From: Flavobacteriales bacterium
GTDB taxonomy: Bacteria; Bacteroidota; Bacteroidia; Flavobacteriales_G; Salibacteraceae
Assembly (NCBI GenBank): GCA_018660685.1
Contig: JABJJW010000017.1
Span: 1-64,000, forward strand
DNA: 64,000 nucleotides
Direction: 5' to 3'
Shown here: positions 26,658 through 35,598 of the stretch, piece after piece
How the letters are laid out: every line of letters starts with the position of its first letter
Position numbering within the stretch: position 1 is the first letter of the stretch
The notes under the pieces: generated by a model
What the model saw: only the letters and a program-made list of their open reading frames with translations
Told to the model about the DNA's origin: nothing
The model's database searches: none
Position numbers and translations under genes: made by a program

Positions 26658-28112
26658 TTATTCATTCATTTTACTGACTTTCAGCATATTCGACATGCCT
26701 TTATTTGCAATCGGCATGCTGGCGATATTGATCAAATAATCGGACTCGCCTAGGTCACCTGATTTATTTAATTCTTGCTTAATGTCCGTTATGGTTTGAT
26801 CCGTACTCACGAATTTATCATAGTAGAATCCCTTAACGCCCCAAACAAGACTGAGCATGTTCAGAATCTTAAAGTTTGATGTAAAGACAAACACCCATGC
26901 ATTCGGACGATAGGAGCTAATTCGGAATGCCGTATAGCCTGAAAAGGTCATCGTCGCAATGCCTTTCGCAGCAATCTTTTCACTTAGTCGTACTGCCGAG
27001 TGACAAATTGCGTCTGTGATGAGCCGCTCCTCAGTACTGTCGTGCTCCATGGACGGGTAGTAAATCCCATCATATTCTTCAACTCTCGTGAGAATTTTCC
27101 CCATGGTCTGAACGACCTCGACTGGATATCTCCCGACGCTGGTCTCACCACTCAACATCACGGCGTCGCTTCCGTCTAACACCGCGTTGGCCACATCATT
27201 TACTTCAGCTCTGCTTGGAGATAAATTGTCAATCATGCTTTCCATCATTTGAGTAGCAATGATGACTGGTTTACCCGCTTTTTGGCATTTTCTGACGATT
27301 TCCTTCTGGACCATTGGAACGTTCTGAAGTGGAATCTCCACTCCTAAATCTCCTCTTGCGACCATGATGCCATCTGAAATAGCGATAATCTCGTCGATGT
27401 TGTCAAGGGCTTCCGGCTTTTCAATTTTGGCAATTACTCGAGCTCCGCTCTTGCTTTTAGAAATTAATTCTTTGAGTTCGATAATGTCGTCAGCGCTCCT
27501 GACAAAGGAGAGGGCAACCCAACTGACATTATGCTTCAGCGCAAAATTCAAATCCCTCCTGTCTTTATCAGTAAGGGATGGCAAGCTCAACTCAGTGTCG
27601 GGTAGATTCACTCCCTTTCTTGGCTTCAACTGTCCTCCTTGAGTTACGATTGTCACGACTTCATCACCCTTGATTTCGGATACATCTAGGCGTAATTTGC
27701 CATCATCCAGAAGAATTGTTTCTCCAACCTTCACATCCTCGGCAAGGCTGGGGTAGCTAATGCTGACTTTCTGCGAAGTGCCGATCATCTTGTCAGCGGT
27801 TAAAATGAGTTTGTTGCCCTCGGTTAGGGTAATTTCTTCGGTCTCAAGCTCTCCAACTCTGATTTTTGGTCCGCTGAGGTCAGCGAGTATTGCTGAATAA
27901 GATTTGAGCTCGCTGTCCAAAGCTCGCATTGAATTAATCACTTCTTCGTGATCAGCGTGCGTTCCGTGAGAAAAGTTTAGGCGTGCCACGGACATCCCAG
28001 CATCGATCAATTGGCGCAACACCTCCTTAGAGGAACAGGATGGGCCAATAGTGGCAACAATTTTAGTCTTGGTTCGAGGCATAGTATCCGACGAAGGTAT
28101 TGGAATCGCCAT
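26658..28112 (-). CDS. pyk: Pyruvate kinase
   Basis: A 484-residue enzyme of normal length. TKTKIVATIGPSCSSKEVLR at the N-terminus, ADLSGPKIRVGELETEE, the active-site helix IAKIEKPEALDNIDEI with the catalytic lysine, GIMVARGDLGVEIPLQNVP and ATQMMESMI are all present. It makes ATP and pyruvate from phosphoenolpyruvate. A second ATG ten codons into the frame (28082) is the start most like other pyruvate kinases; the first is kept because it is an ATG with an open frame. It closes the acpP-fabF-rnc-IPExxxVDY-pyk block. Confidence 0.95.
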   Translation of the reverse strand: MAIPIPSSDTMPRTKTKIVATIGPSCSSKEVLRQLIDAGMSVARLNFSHGTHADHEEVINSMRALDSELKSYSAILADLSGPKIRVGELETEEITLTEGNKLILTADKMIGTSQKVSISYPSLAEDVKVGETILLDDGKLRLDVSEIKGDEVVTIVTQGGQLKPRKGVNLPDTELSLPSLTDKDRRDLNFALKHNVSWVALSFVRSADDIIELKELISKSKSGARVIAKIEKPEALDNIDEIIAISDGIMVARGDLGVEIPLQNVPMVQKEIVRKCQKAGKPVIIATQMMESMIDNLSPSRAEVNDVANAVLDGSDAVMLSGETSVGRYPVEVVQTMGKILTRVEEYDGIYYPSMEHDSTEERLITDAICHSAVRLSEKIAAKGIATMTFSGYTAFRISSYRPNAWVFVFTSNFKILNMLSLVWGVKGFYYDKFVSTDQTITDIKQELNKSGDLGESDYLINIASMPIANKGMSNMLKVSKMNE

Positions 28113-28150
28113 CAGTTGAATTAACTAAGCGTTGTGGTTTCGTTAACAAA

Positions 28151-28567
28151 CTAATCTTCAAATAATAGATACTGAGAATCATGCAGGTCTCGAGGGTCAA
28201 TATCAACAACGAGCTGCACGCCTTCTAGCCCCCTCAAAACCGTTTTAAATCCGTTCGAATCGAATAAATCTAGATAGCCTTCCACAAATATCAAGTAGTC
28301 GTATGCCTTATGCTTCTTTAAGAAGTGATTCTGTTCATTATGATTCGAAACCATGACATATTTTAAATGATTATCATCATCGCGAGTCTTGTACATGGAA
28401 TACTCTTCAAGTTGGCCTGATTTAGAGACTGTCAGTGGAAATCGCATGAATTCGAGACTCAATTTTTTATTGAGATTCCATGCAAAGCGATAGTCCTTTA
28501 AATGGCAGCTTATTCCGCAGGCGATGAATTCATACTCATCATCGAAATCCAGACGGTGCTTAGACAT
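28151..28567 (-). CDS. IPExxxVDY family protein, motif altered
   Basis: A 138-residue protein whose position between rnc and pyk and whose N-terminus (LDFDDEYEFIACGISCHLKD-YRFAWNLN) match the Bacteroidota 'IPExxxVDY' family: a 'L..D.F.LI.I.....DYRLAY.LN' opening, and a closing pattern near VVDIDPRDLHDSQYLLFED. The naming motif is not intact: where IPE-x3-VDY is expected, the sequence reads KKHKAYDYLIF, so only D-Y is kept. It is also shorter than the roughly 155-165 residues I recall for the family. Function of the family is unknown; its constant place beside rnc suggests RNA processing or translation. Confidence 0.7.
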   Translation of the reverse strand: MSKHRLDFDDEYEFIACGISCHLKDYRFAWNLNKKLSLEFMRFPLTVSKSGQLEEYSMYKTRDDDNHLKYVMVSNHNEQNHFLKKHKAYDYLIFVEGYLDLFDSNGFKTVLRGLEGVQLVVDIDPRDLHDSQYLLFED

Positions 28568-28569
28568 AG

Positions 28570-29283
28570 CTACAGAGCAAGTTTATTACAGGCCATTTTA
28601 GCGGCGTCCTGCTCAGCGCGCTTTTTGGATTTACCATTACCAGATGCGATAGCCTTATTATTCACTTTGATATCACAGATAAAACTATTGTCTGTTTGGT
28701 CAGCCGAATAAGTATCAAAGCGCATTGGCTTCTTGTTTTGTTGTGACCATTCGATCAGTTTGCTCTTAAAGTCAAAAGCATTCTGGATAATGTCATCAAT
28801 ATCGAGATACCGAGGAAGAAGGTACTGGTCGATTGATTTCTTAGCAGATTTAAAGCCTCGATCAATGTAAATGGCTCCAAGCCAAGCTTCAAGTGCATTT
28901 CCTATGATTTTATCCATCGAATCGTCGCTTCCGACCCGGGCCTCGATGATATCTCCAAGACCGGCATTCTTTCCGACTTCTCCAAGTGTCGTTCTGTTCA
29001 CTATGCGAGCGCGAATTTTTGTGAGATAGCCTTCATCAGCCTCTGGGAAACGATTAAACAAGTATTCGGTGACGACGGTATCCAAAACAGCGTCTCCTAG
29101 AAGTTCAAGGCGTTCATTGCAATCTTGATGGCAGAACTTTCCTGATCCGACGAGTGACTTGTGCCGAAGCGCTTTTTCGTACCAGCTTATGTCGGATGGT
29201 CGAATGCCCCAAGACTTAAACAAATAGGTGCTCAGTTGGCGATGACGAAGGTTTTGAAATCTGAAGAAGATGCGTGTCTTCAA
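28570..29283 (-). CDS. rnc: Ribonuclease III
   Basis: A 237-residue RNase III. The nuclease signature NERLELLGDAVLDTVVTEYL and the second catalytic patch IIGNALEAWLGAIYIDRGFK are present; the C-terminal dsRNA-binding domain ends ASGNGKSKKRAEQDAAKMAC. It processes rRNA precursors and double-stranded RNA. The start is TTG at 29283, ten bases after the fabF stop: the only in-frame codons between that stop and the TTG are three sense codons without ATG or GTG. Confidence 0.95.
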   Translation of the reverse strand: MKTRIFFRFQNLRHRQLSTYLFKSWGIRPSDISWYEKALRHKSLVGSGKFCHQDCNERLELLGDAVLDTVVTEYLFNRFPEADEGYLTKIRARIVNRTTLGEVGKNAGLGDIIEARVGSDDSMDKIIGNALEAWLGAIYIDRGFKSAKKSIDQYLLPRYLDIDDIIQNAFDFKSKLIEWSQQNKKPMRFDTYSADQTDNSFICDIKVNNKAIASGNGKSKKRAEQDAAKMACNKLAL

Positions 29284-29292
29284 AAATTTGGG

Positions 29293-30549
29293 TTAACCCA
29301 TAAATTTCTTGAAAATAACGGATGCGTTGTGCCCTCCGAAACCAAACGTGTTACTCAATGCGGCATTTACCGTGCGTTCTTGAGGTTTGTGGAAGGTCAG
29401 ATTGTAGGCAGGATCAATTGCCTCATCATCCGTAAAGTGATTAATGGTAGGAGGAACGACATCGTTTTTTACTGCAAGTAATGCAGCAATACCCTCAACT
29501 GCCCCAGCGGCGCCAAGCAAGTGACCGGTCATGGATTTAGTAGAGCTGACATTGAGCTTCTCTGAGTGATCGCCAAATACACCCCGAATAGCCTTCAATT
29601 CAGCCACGTCTCCAAGCGGTGTGCTCGTGCCATGGACATTTACATAGTCGATGTCTTCAGGAGATAAGCTTGAATCATCTTCCAAGGCAGATCTCATGAC
29701 ATTGAGTGCCCCAAACCCATCTGGGTGTGGCGCCGTGATGTGATGTGCGTCAGCAGATAGTCCGCCTCCCGCTACTTCACCATAAATTTTTGCTCCTCGA
29801 GCCAATGCGTGCTCTAGGTTTTCCAAGATCATTGCTCCACCGCCTTCACCCATCACAAAACCATCACGGTCTTTGTCGAAAGGTCTCGAAGCTGTTTCTG
29901 GAGAATCATTTCGTGTTGAAAGGGCATGCATGGCATTAAATCCGCCAATACCACTTTGATTTATCGCTGCCTCTGATCCACCGCAGACGAATACATCTGC
30001 TTTTCCAAGTCGGATGTAGTTGAACGCATCAATCATCGAGTTTGTACTTGTAGCACAAGCACTGACCAAACTGAAGTTTGGGCCTCTAAATCCATACTTG
30101 ATGGATATATGACCCGATGCGATATCAGAAATCATTTTTGGAATGAAGAAGGGGTTGAAGCGAGGAGTTCCGTCTCCGCTAAAGAAACCTTCTACTTCAT
30201 CTTGGAATGTGGTAATGCCGCCAATTCCAGAACCCCAAATAACACCAACTCTATCTACATTCAAGGAATCAGCCATGAGTCCTGAATCAGAGACGGCTTC
30301 GTCAGCAACGATCATCGCATACTTGCTGAAAAGGTCGAGTTTACGCCCCTCTTTTCGGTCAAAATGCTCGTTGAGATCGAGGTTCTTCACCTCACAGGCA
30401 AAACGGGTCTTGAACTTGGTTGCATCAAAACGGGTAATTGGTGCCGCTCCGCTCTTACCTTGGAGAAGGTTATCCCAGTACTCCTGAGCGGTATTTCCAA
30501 TAGGTGTCAACGCACCTATTCCGGTAACAACTACCCGATTCAATGCCAT
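29293..30549 (-). CDS. fabF: Beta-ketoacyl-ACP synthase II (FabF)
   Basis: A 418-residue condensing enzyme: Cys165 in FSLVSACATSTNSMIDAF is the nucleophile, with the two histidines in VNVHGTSTPLGD and KSMTGHLLGAAGAVEGI. It elongates acyl-ACP in fatty-acid synthesis. acpP lies 21 bases upstream, the conserved pairing. The N-terminus MALNRVVVTGIGALTPIGN is standard. Confidence 0.97.
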   Translation of the reverse strand: MALNRVVVTGIGALTPIGNTAQEYWDNLLQGKSGAAPITRFDATKFKTRFACEVKNLDLNEHFDRKEGRKLDLFSKYAMIVADEAVSDSGLMADSLNVDRVGVIWGSGIGGITTFQDEVEGFFSGDGTPRFNPFFIPKMISDIASGHISIKYGFRGPNFSLVSACATSTNSMIDAFNYIRLGKADVFVCGGSEAAINQSGIGGFNAMHALSTRNDSPETASRPFDKDRDGFVMGEGGGAMILENLEHALARGAKIYGEVAGGGLSADAHHITAPHPDGFGALNVMRSALEDDSSLSPEDIDYVNVHGTSTPLGDVAELKAIRGVFGDHSEKLNVSSTKSMTGHLLGAAGAVEGIAALLAVKNDVVPPTINHFTDDEAIDPAYNLTFHKPQERTVNAALSNTFGFGGHNASVIFKKFMG

Positions 30550-30570
30550 AATGATGTAATTAAGTGCTTG

Positions 30571-30807
30571 TTAGGAAACGTGCTCTTCAATATACTTGAT
30601 AGCCTCACCTACAGTGGCGATGTTTTCAGCTTGATCGTCTGGTATAGCGATATTGAATTCCTTTTCGAATTCCATGATAAGTTCAACTGTATCAAGGGAA
30701 TCAGCTCCAAGATCATTTGTGAAGCTTGCTTCTGGATTAACCTCACCTTCATCTACTCCTAGCTTATCAACGATGATAGCTGTTACGCGTTCTTTAATAT
30801 CAGACAT
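30571..30807 (-). CDS. acpP: Acyl carrier protein
   Basis: A 78-residue, very acidic four-helix protein. The phosphopantetheine attachment site is Ser37 in [17 protein letters not shown]. It carries growing acyl chains for FabF and partners. A promoter-like pair lies just upstream (30840-30870), so acpP leads the operon. Confidence 0.98.
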   Translation of the reverse strand: MSDIKERVTAIIVDKLGVDEGEVNPEASFTNDLGADSLDTVELIMEFEKEFNIAIPDDQAENIATVGEAIKYIEEHVS

Positions 30808-30839
30808 GTTGCTTGTTTTATGATTAGCATTTCAGGGTG

Positions 30840-30870
30840 CAAAGAAAACCTTTTCACTTAATTATTGCAA
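30840..30870 (-). promoter_or_regulatory. Promoter upstream of acpP
   Basis: On the minus strand TTG (complement of 30868-30870) is followed after 20 bases by TTTCTTTG (complement of 30840-30847), one mismatch from TAnnTTTG. It lies about 33 bases before the acpP start. Confidence 0.45.
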
Positions 30871-30877
30871 TTTCTTG

Positions 30878-31546
30878 TCAATCGTAGCGCACACAGATTT
30901 CTTCGAAGCTTTTGCGATTAAGATTTGGGACTTTGACTTCGTCGGCTGGATACCCGACAGGCAGCAATAAATAGGGCCTTTCATTGTCTGGCCGTTCGAG
31001 AATGTCGGTGAGAAATTTCATGGGACTCGGAGTGTGAGTTAGCGTCGCCAACCCTGCATGATGAATCGCATTTATCAATATTCCGCACGCGATTCCGACA
31101 GATTCATTGACATAGTAATTCTGCCACTTCTTATCATCCACGTACTCAAATGCACGTTTGAATACCACAATAATCCATGGCACAGTTTCAATAAAGGGCT
31201 TCGTCCAATCAGTACCAAGAGGCAATAAGTCTTGCAACCATTCCTCACTCATTCGACCGTTGTAACTATCGAATTCTTCCTTTTCTGCTGCTCCTCGAAT
31301 CCGCTTTTTAAGCTCGGCGCTACTAATCAAACAGAATGTCCATGGCTGCTTATGTGCTCCCGATGGTGCTGTGCTTGCAGTCATAATTATATTAGAGATC
31401 ACCTCAAATGGTATTGGTTTGTCGGAAAACTCTCTGATACTTCGGCGCTTGTTAGTGAATTCAAGTAACTCTTTTGAACGCCTCATCATTTCATCTTCTG
31501 GAAATGTAACCGGCGTGTGATTTATAAAATCTGGAGTTTGGCTCAT
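30878..31546 (-). CDS. Nitroreductase-fold flavoprotein, iodotyrosine-deiodinase-like
   Basis: A 222-residue FMN protein. KRRSIREFSDKPIPFEVI and TASTAPSGAHKQPWTFCLIS are the FMN-binding elements. The active-site lid matches iodotyrosine deiodinase (IYD): E-F-D-S-Y in KEEFDSYNGRMSEEW holds the Glu-x3-Tyr pair, and TDWTKPFIETVPWIIVVFKR the substrate lysine; in human IYD these are E157, Y161 and K182. The C-terminus (HAGLATLTHTPSPMKFLTDI ... LLLPVGYPADEVKVPNLNRK) is also IYD-like. IYD removes halogen from halotyrosines reductively; bacterial homologues exist. Substrate here is inferred from the triad. Divergent from purN, 42 bases apart. Confidence 0.75.
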   Translation of the reverse strand: MSQTPDFINHTPVTFPEDEMMRRSKELLEFTNKRRSIREFSDKPIPFEVISNIIMTASTAPSGAHKQPWTFCLISSAELKKRIRGAAEKEEFDSYNGRMSEEWLQDLLPLGTDWTKPFIETVPWIIVVFKRAFEYVDDKKWQNYYVNESVGIACGILINAIHHAGLATLTHTPSPMKFLTDILERPDNERPYLLLPVGYPADEVKVPNLNRKSFEEICVRYD

Positions 31547-31588
31547 GGTGTTACTATTTTCGCTGGTAAAGAAAACACAAGAGTATTA

Positions 31589-32161
31589 ATGCCATCTAAG
31601 AAGCTTGCAATTTTTGCCTCTGGTGCCGGAACCAACGCTGATGCCATTGCCAAATATTTTGCTGAAAACGAGAAAGTTGAGATTTCGCTTATTATTACCA
31701 ATCGCTCGGAGGCCGGAGTGCTGAAGGTGGCTGAACGGCACGATATTCCATCGCTTTACTTACCAAAAAGTGATTGGCAAGATGAGGAACTCGTACTCAA
31801 CTTATTGGATGAGTTTGGGGTAGACCTCATAATTCTCGCTGGCTGGCTTTTGTTGATTCCAAGATTCCTGGTAAAGCACTTTGAAGGACGAATTCTTAAT
31901 ATTCATCCCGCACTTTTACCGAAATATGGAGGGAAAGGAATGTACGGCTCTAAAGTGCATCGAGCGGTCAAAGAAGCGGGCGACAAGGAGAGCGGAATCA
32001 CAATTCATCAGGTCAACGAAAATTACGATGAAGGCGGTATCGTTCAACAGTTTTCAGTTAAAATAGAAACCGAGGACTCGGTGGAGGACATCGAATCAAA
32101 AGTTAGAAAGTTGGAACTATCTCATTATCCCGAGGTGATCGAAAAATTCATTTTCTCCTGA
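31589..32161 (+). CDS. purN: Phosphoribosylglycinamide formyltransferase
   Basis: A 190-residue GART starting MPSKKLAIFASGAGTNADAI; longer readings would cross the nitroreductase start. The active-site loop is RILNIHPALLPKYGGKGMYG with the N-x-H pair, and the later D of NENYDEGGIVQQ completes the catalytic set. It formylates GAR in purine synthesis using 10-formyl-THF. Confidence 0.95.
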   Translation: MPSKKLAIFASGAGTNADAIAKYFAENEKVEISLIITNRSEAGVLKVAERHDIPSLYLPKSDWQDEELVLNLLDEFGVDLIILAGWLLLIPRFLVKHFEGRILNIHPALLPKYGGKGMYGSKVHRAVKEAGDKESGITIHQVNENYDEGGIVQQFSVKIETEDSVEDIESKVRKLELSHYPEVIEKFIFS

Positions 32162-32227
32162 AATATTTCCTCAAATGAGGAGGTAAAGTGATAATTTGTG
32201 CACAACTAGACCCAAAATCTATCCTTC

Positions 32228-35200
32228 ATGTCAAAACGTAACTGGAAAATTGTCGGCACTCTTTGTGTGCTTGCGGCACTGGTGATTGGAATTTCAACAT
32301 TTGAAGCTTCCGCACTTTACAATCCATTCGAAACCGGCGACAATGTTGCATTTGAGCTCTCCGAGCCTCAACATTCAGGGCACGAGTCTGCTACCTCAGA
32401 GGAGCCCGAACACGCTCAAACTCATGAGGGCGAGCACGGCGAGAAACACGGTGGTGAACATGCCGAAGAGCACGGTGGGGGTCACCACGGACCCGACATC
32501 TCGGGACTGTTTTTCATAATCATGGCGGTATTCATCGGTGCTTTCACTAGGCACTTTTTGAAGATTATTCCTATTCCATTCACGGCGGTATTACTGATAA
32601 TTGGGATTATTCTGGGTGTGCTTAATCGGATGGGTCTGTTTATGCACTGGGGGCCTGTAGACGTAAGTTTCGTTAATGACTCTTTTATATGGGCGGCGAA
32701 CATCGATCCGCATATGCTGTTCTTCGTTTTCCTACCCATACTGATTTTTGAGGCGGCCTTCGCTATGGACCTCCATACATTTAAAAAGAGTGCGGTCAAT
32801 TCCGTTATTCTCGCAGTACCAGGTATTCTCGTTGCCCTACTCCTTACCGGAGTAATGGTGTATGCTATCGATATGTTGGACATAGGTCTGGAAGGATGGG
32901 CAAATTGGAGCTTAGCGTTTATGTTTGGTTCCGTCATCTCGGCGACAGACCCAGTAGCAGTGGTCGCGCTTTTAAAAGACTTAGGAGCAAGTAAAAAACT
33001 AGGCACCTTGATCGAAGGAGAATCACTGCTAAATGATGGTACAGCCATCGTTCTGTTCATGGTGTTTCTAGCCGCTGTTTCAGGAGAAGTCACCGATACA
33101 AATGGCTTTGTGGAATTTCTTCGTGTTGCTCTTGGCGGGGTTGGAGTCGGAGTCTTCATAGGTTGGATAACATTGAGATGGATCAAGGGTGTATTCAATG
33201 ACGCCATGGTTGAGATATCCGTTGTTGTTGCGGCGGCTTATGCCACATTCTTCATTGCAGAACACTTTTTACACGTATCAGGTGTGCTCGCATTGGTGGC
33301 TCTTGGATTGCTTATTGGAGGGTTTGGCCGTTCAAGTATTTCGCCTCAAGTTGAGCATTTCATGCATGAGTTTTGGGAGCTGGCTGGCTTCATTGCTAAC
33401 TGCTTAATATTCCTCATTGTAGGATTTGTTATTGCAGAGCGAACCGAATTCACAGCAAATGATTTCATGGTTCTTGGAATTATTTACATCGGAGTTCATG
33501 TGATAAGAGCGATCGTCATGGTCATGCACTACCCCTTCATGAAAAACACGGGCTATGGTTTGCCGAAAAAAGACGCCATTGTCGTTTGGTTTGGGGCGCT
33601 TCGTGGCGCGATTGGATTGGCCTTGGCGTTGATTGTAGCTGGACTTGACTCCAATGCAATGGCAGACGCGATGGGAATTACGTCAGCGGAAGCAACAACA
33701 ATAAAGGATCAATTCTTGTTTCTGATTGCGGGCACAGTTACTTTGACATTGCTTGTAAATGCGACCACGATTAAAGCGTTGGTCAATCGTCTCGGACTAC
33801 TTGATATTCCGCCGGCGAAGGCATTGATGATCAAGTCTTCAAGTGAATACATGAGGAGTAGTGCTGAAGCGCATGTTCAAAAACTAAGAGCAGACCGAAA
33901 CCTTAAAAAGGCAAATTGGACAACAGTTAGCGAATACCTTCCTAAGGAGATTGCATTGGTTCAAGACATTGATGAGGCTGAGTTAAACATTGCAAAGATG
34001 GCTGAGCACAGGACCCGAGTTCTTGAGAAAGAAAAGAGCAGTTATTGGAAACAGTTTAAAGAGGGAATGCTCGGCCCTGATGCAGTGAGGACATTAACCG
34101 ATACGGTGAACGAGATTCTAGATAGTAAGGGAGAAATTTCTCTTTCACAGAGAAAAGATCTTGAATTACTCTGGAGACCTCCAAAGTGGTTGAGCACGCT
34201 CCAGACTTGGCCTCTTATTGGAAAGGCTACAGCCAACACATTCTTTGATCGCCTTGCGGTTAGTTACGACTGCGCGGTGGGATTTGTGAAAGCCCAAGAG
34301 GATTGTCTCAAACTCATGGAAAGTATGTACCGGGCAGAAGGAACAGGTGAGCGAACTAAATTGGAAATCATAGAGCAGGAGATCAATGAGAACATCATCT
34401 CAGGTCAGACCTTCATGAGAAACCTCAGGAATACGTATCCTGAGATATATCGAGCGATTTCTACGAGACAAGCAATTAGATCAGTTCTGAACTATGAATT
34501 ACATACGGTTGATCGCCTGAAGAGTAAGGGTCGACTTAGTGGGGCTGAAGTCTCGCGGATTACGAATGACATCGAAGCTCGAATGAAGCAACTCATGGAG
34601 AAACCTCCTAGCATCGAGTTGCCAGAGACGAAGGAGATGATTGAGTCTATAACATGGCTGAAGGATCTTCCAAAAGAATGCTTGAAATTGTTGGAGCGAC
34701 TTGCTCAAAATAAAATCTATTCGACCGGACAGACAATCATTAAGAACATGAGCTCCAATGACGGTTTGTTTGTGATCGCTCGTGGAAATGCTAATGTTAG
34801 GGATGGATCTACCACACTTGAAGTCCTCGGTAAAAGTGATGGCATTGGAGAAATGGTCTTGCTGACAAAAGGGAAAACGAAGAACGTCGTGGTTGCGGAA
34901 ACCCCAGTCACAACCATATTTCTTTCTAGTAGCCATGTAGAACGGCTTATGAACGAATTCCCAGAGTTCGAACGAGAACTATGGAAGCATGGCGCAGCTC
35001 GATTGGCAGTCAGATCCATCGTCGGAAGCGATTTTGATGATGGGCTAGATGCCAAGCAATGGAAGCGTCGAGCGAAGAGCGGTGAGATGACGACTGTTTC
35101 GGGGGGTTCTGGTTATACAATTTCATCCGACAAGATTGCTGTAATCGTTACTGGAAAAGGGACTGATGGGTCAGGATCTCAAGTAGGAATGACTGGAGTT

Positions 35201-35257
35201 CTCAAACCCGGGACATCGTACAAAGCGTCGTCTGAGACCCGATTATTCGAGCTTTAA
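32228..35257 (+). CDS. SOS1-like cation:proton antiporter with CNB-like domain
   Basis: A 1009-residue membrane protein. After an N-terminal hydrophobic segment (TLCVLAALVIGISTF) comes a His/Glu-rich loop, residues ~50-92 (HEGEHGEKHGGEHAEEHGGG). About twelve membrane segments follow, with CPA1/NhaP motifs: FVFLPILIFEAAFAMDLHTF, FMFGSVISATDPVAVVALLK with the N/T-D-P core, and GESLLNDGTAIVLF. Residues ~560-830 are cytosolic helices; ~835-960 resemble a cyclic-nucleotide-binding domain (IYSTGQTIIKNMSSNDGLFV ... DGIGEMVLLTKGKTKN). This order, antiporter then CNB domain, is that of plant SOS1-type Na+/H+ antiporters. Ion and ligand are unproven; the nucleotide-binding arginine box is not obvious. 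Confidence 0.85.
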   Translation: MSKRNWKIVGTLCVLAALVIGISTFEASALYNPFETGDNVAFELSEPQHSGHESATSEEPEHAQTHEGEHGEKHGGEHAEEHGGGHHGPDISGLFFIIMAVFIGAFTRHFLKIIPIPFTAVLLIIGIILGVLNRMGLFMHWGPVDVSFVNDSFIWAANIDPHMLFFVFLPILIFEAAFAMDLHTFKKSAVNSVILAVPGILVALLLTGVMVYAIDMLDIGLEGWANWSLAFMFGSVISATDPVAVVALLKDLGASKKLGTLIEGESLLNDGTAIVLFMVFLAAVSGEVTDTNGFVEFLRVALGGVGVGVFIGWITLRWIKGVFNDAMVEISVVVAAAYATFFIAEHFLHVSGVLALVALGLLIGGFGRSSISPQVEHFMHEFWELAGFIANCLIFLIVGFVIAERTEFTANDFMVLGIIYIGVHVIRAIVMVMHYPFMKNTGYGLPKKDAIVVWFGALRGAIGLALALIVAGLDSNAMADAMGITSAEATTIKDQFLFLIAGTVTLTLLVNATTIKALVNRLGLLDIPPAKALMIKSSSEYMRSSAEAHVQKLRADRNLKKANWTTVSEYLPKEIALVQDIDEAELNIAKMAEHRTRVLEKEKSSYWKQFKEGMLGPDAVRTLTDTVNEILDSKGEISLSQRKDLELLWRPPKWLSTLQTWPLIGKATANTFFDRLAVSYDCAVGFVKAQEDCLKLMESMYRAEGTGERTKLEIIEQEINENIISGQTFMRNLRNTYPEIYRAISTRQAIRSVLNYELHTVDRLKSKGRLSGAEVSRITNDIEARMKQLMEKPPSIELPETKEMIESITWLKDLPKECLKLLERLAQNKIYSTGQTIIKNMSSNDGLFVIARGNANVRDGSTTLEVLGKSDGIGEMVLLTKGKTKNVVVAETPVTTIFLSSSHVERLMNEFPEFERELWKHGAARLAVRSIVGSDFDDGLDAKQWKRRAKSGEMTTVSGGSGYTISSDKIAVIVTGKGTDGSGSQVGMTGVLKPGTSYKASSETRLFEL

Positions 35258-35264
35258 ACATTTA

Positions 35265-35294
35265 TTGTGTCAAATAAAGATTGACATATATTTG
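35265..35294 (+). promoter_or_regulatory. Promoter of tRNA-Val(UAC)
   Basis: TTG at 35265-35267 and TATATTTG at 35287-35294 are 19 bases apart, a full match to the Bacteroidota consensus. The tRNA begins 18 bases after the -7 box. Confidence 0.75.
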
Positions 35295-35311
35295 CAGCCC
35301 TTAATTAAAAA

Positions 35312-35386
35312 GGGAGTTTAGCTCAGTTGGTTCAGAGCACCTCGTTTACACCGAGGGGGTCGGGGGTTCGAATCCCTCAACTCCCA
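35312..35386 (+). tRNA. tRNA-Val (anticodon UAC)
   Basis: The acceptor arms GGGAGTT and AACTCCC pair fully; D-arm GCTC...GAGC, anticodon arm CCTCG-TTTACAC-CGAGG with anticodon TAC, T-arm GGGGG-TTCGAAT-CCCTC (one G-T pair). The CCA end is not encoded (discriminator A, then CTA). A promoter precedes it and a terminator follows. Confidence 0.95.
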
Positions 35387-35394
35387 CTATAAAG

Positions 35395-35424
35395 AAACCC
35401 GCTCATTTGAGTGGGTTTTATTAT
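35395..35424 (+). terminator. Terminator of tRNA-Val(UAC)
   Basis: An 11-bp stem, AAACCCGCTCA (35395-35405) with TGAGTGGGTTT (35408-35418), with a T-rich tail. Confidence 0.8.
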
Positions 35425-35433
35425 TTTAGCCCT

Positions 35434-35598
35434 ATGTATAAAAGTAATTTTTTATTAATTATTTTAATTGTTCTATTTGGATGCACCAAAGATGAACTTC
35501 AAGATTTAGGAAAACTTTGGATAAGTACAGGTATAATTAACGAAGATGGATTAGAAAAAGAAGCTTATTCAACATGGAAGATTGTTTTAGATAAATAG
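35434..35598 (+). CDS. Tiny AT-rich lipoprotein next to a tRNA
   Basis: A 54-residue product from the ATG at 35434. MYKSNFLLIILIVLFGC is a lysine-bearing lipoprotein signal with lipobox LFGC; the mature part is only about 38 residues (TKDELQDLGKLWISTGIINE ...). Codon use is strikingly A/T rich compared with the antiporter upstream (runs of TTTTTA, ATTATT), suggesting a foreign or decaying origin. It lies between the tRNA terminator and a T-loop/CCACCA-like sequence at about 35608-35636. It may be the start of a longer lost gene or a free small lipoprotein. No family recognised. Confidence 0.5.
   Translation: MYKSNFLLIILIVLFGCTKDELQDLGKLWISTGIINEDGLEKEAYSTWKIVLDK

Noticed and set aside
32380-32505. 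His/Glu-rich codons as a repeat element or separate small gene
   Set aside because: The frame is continuous with the antiporter and the repeat units are irregular; it is a loop of that protein.
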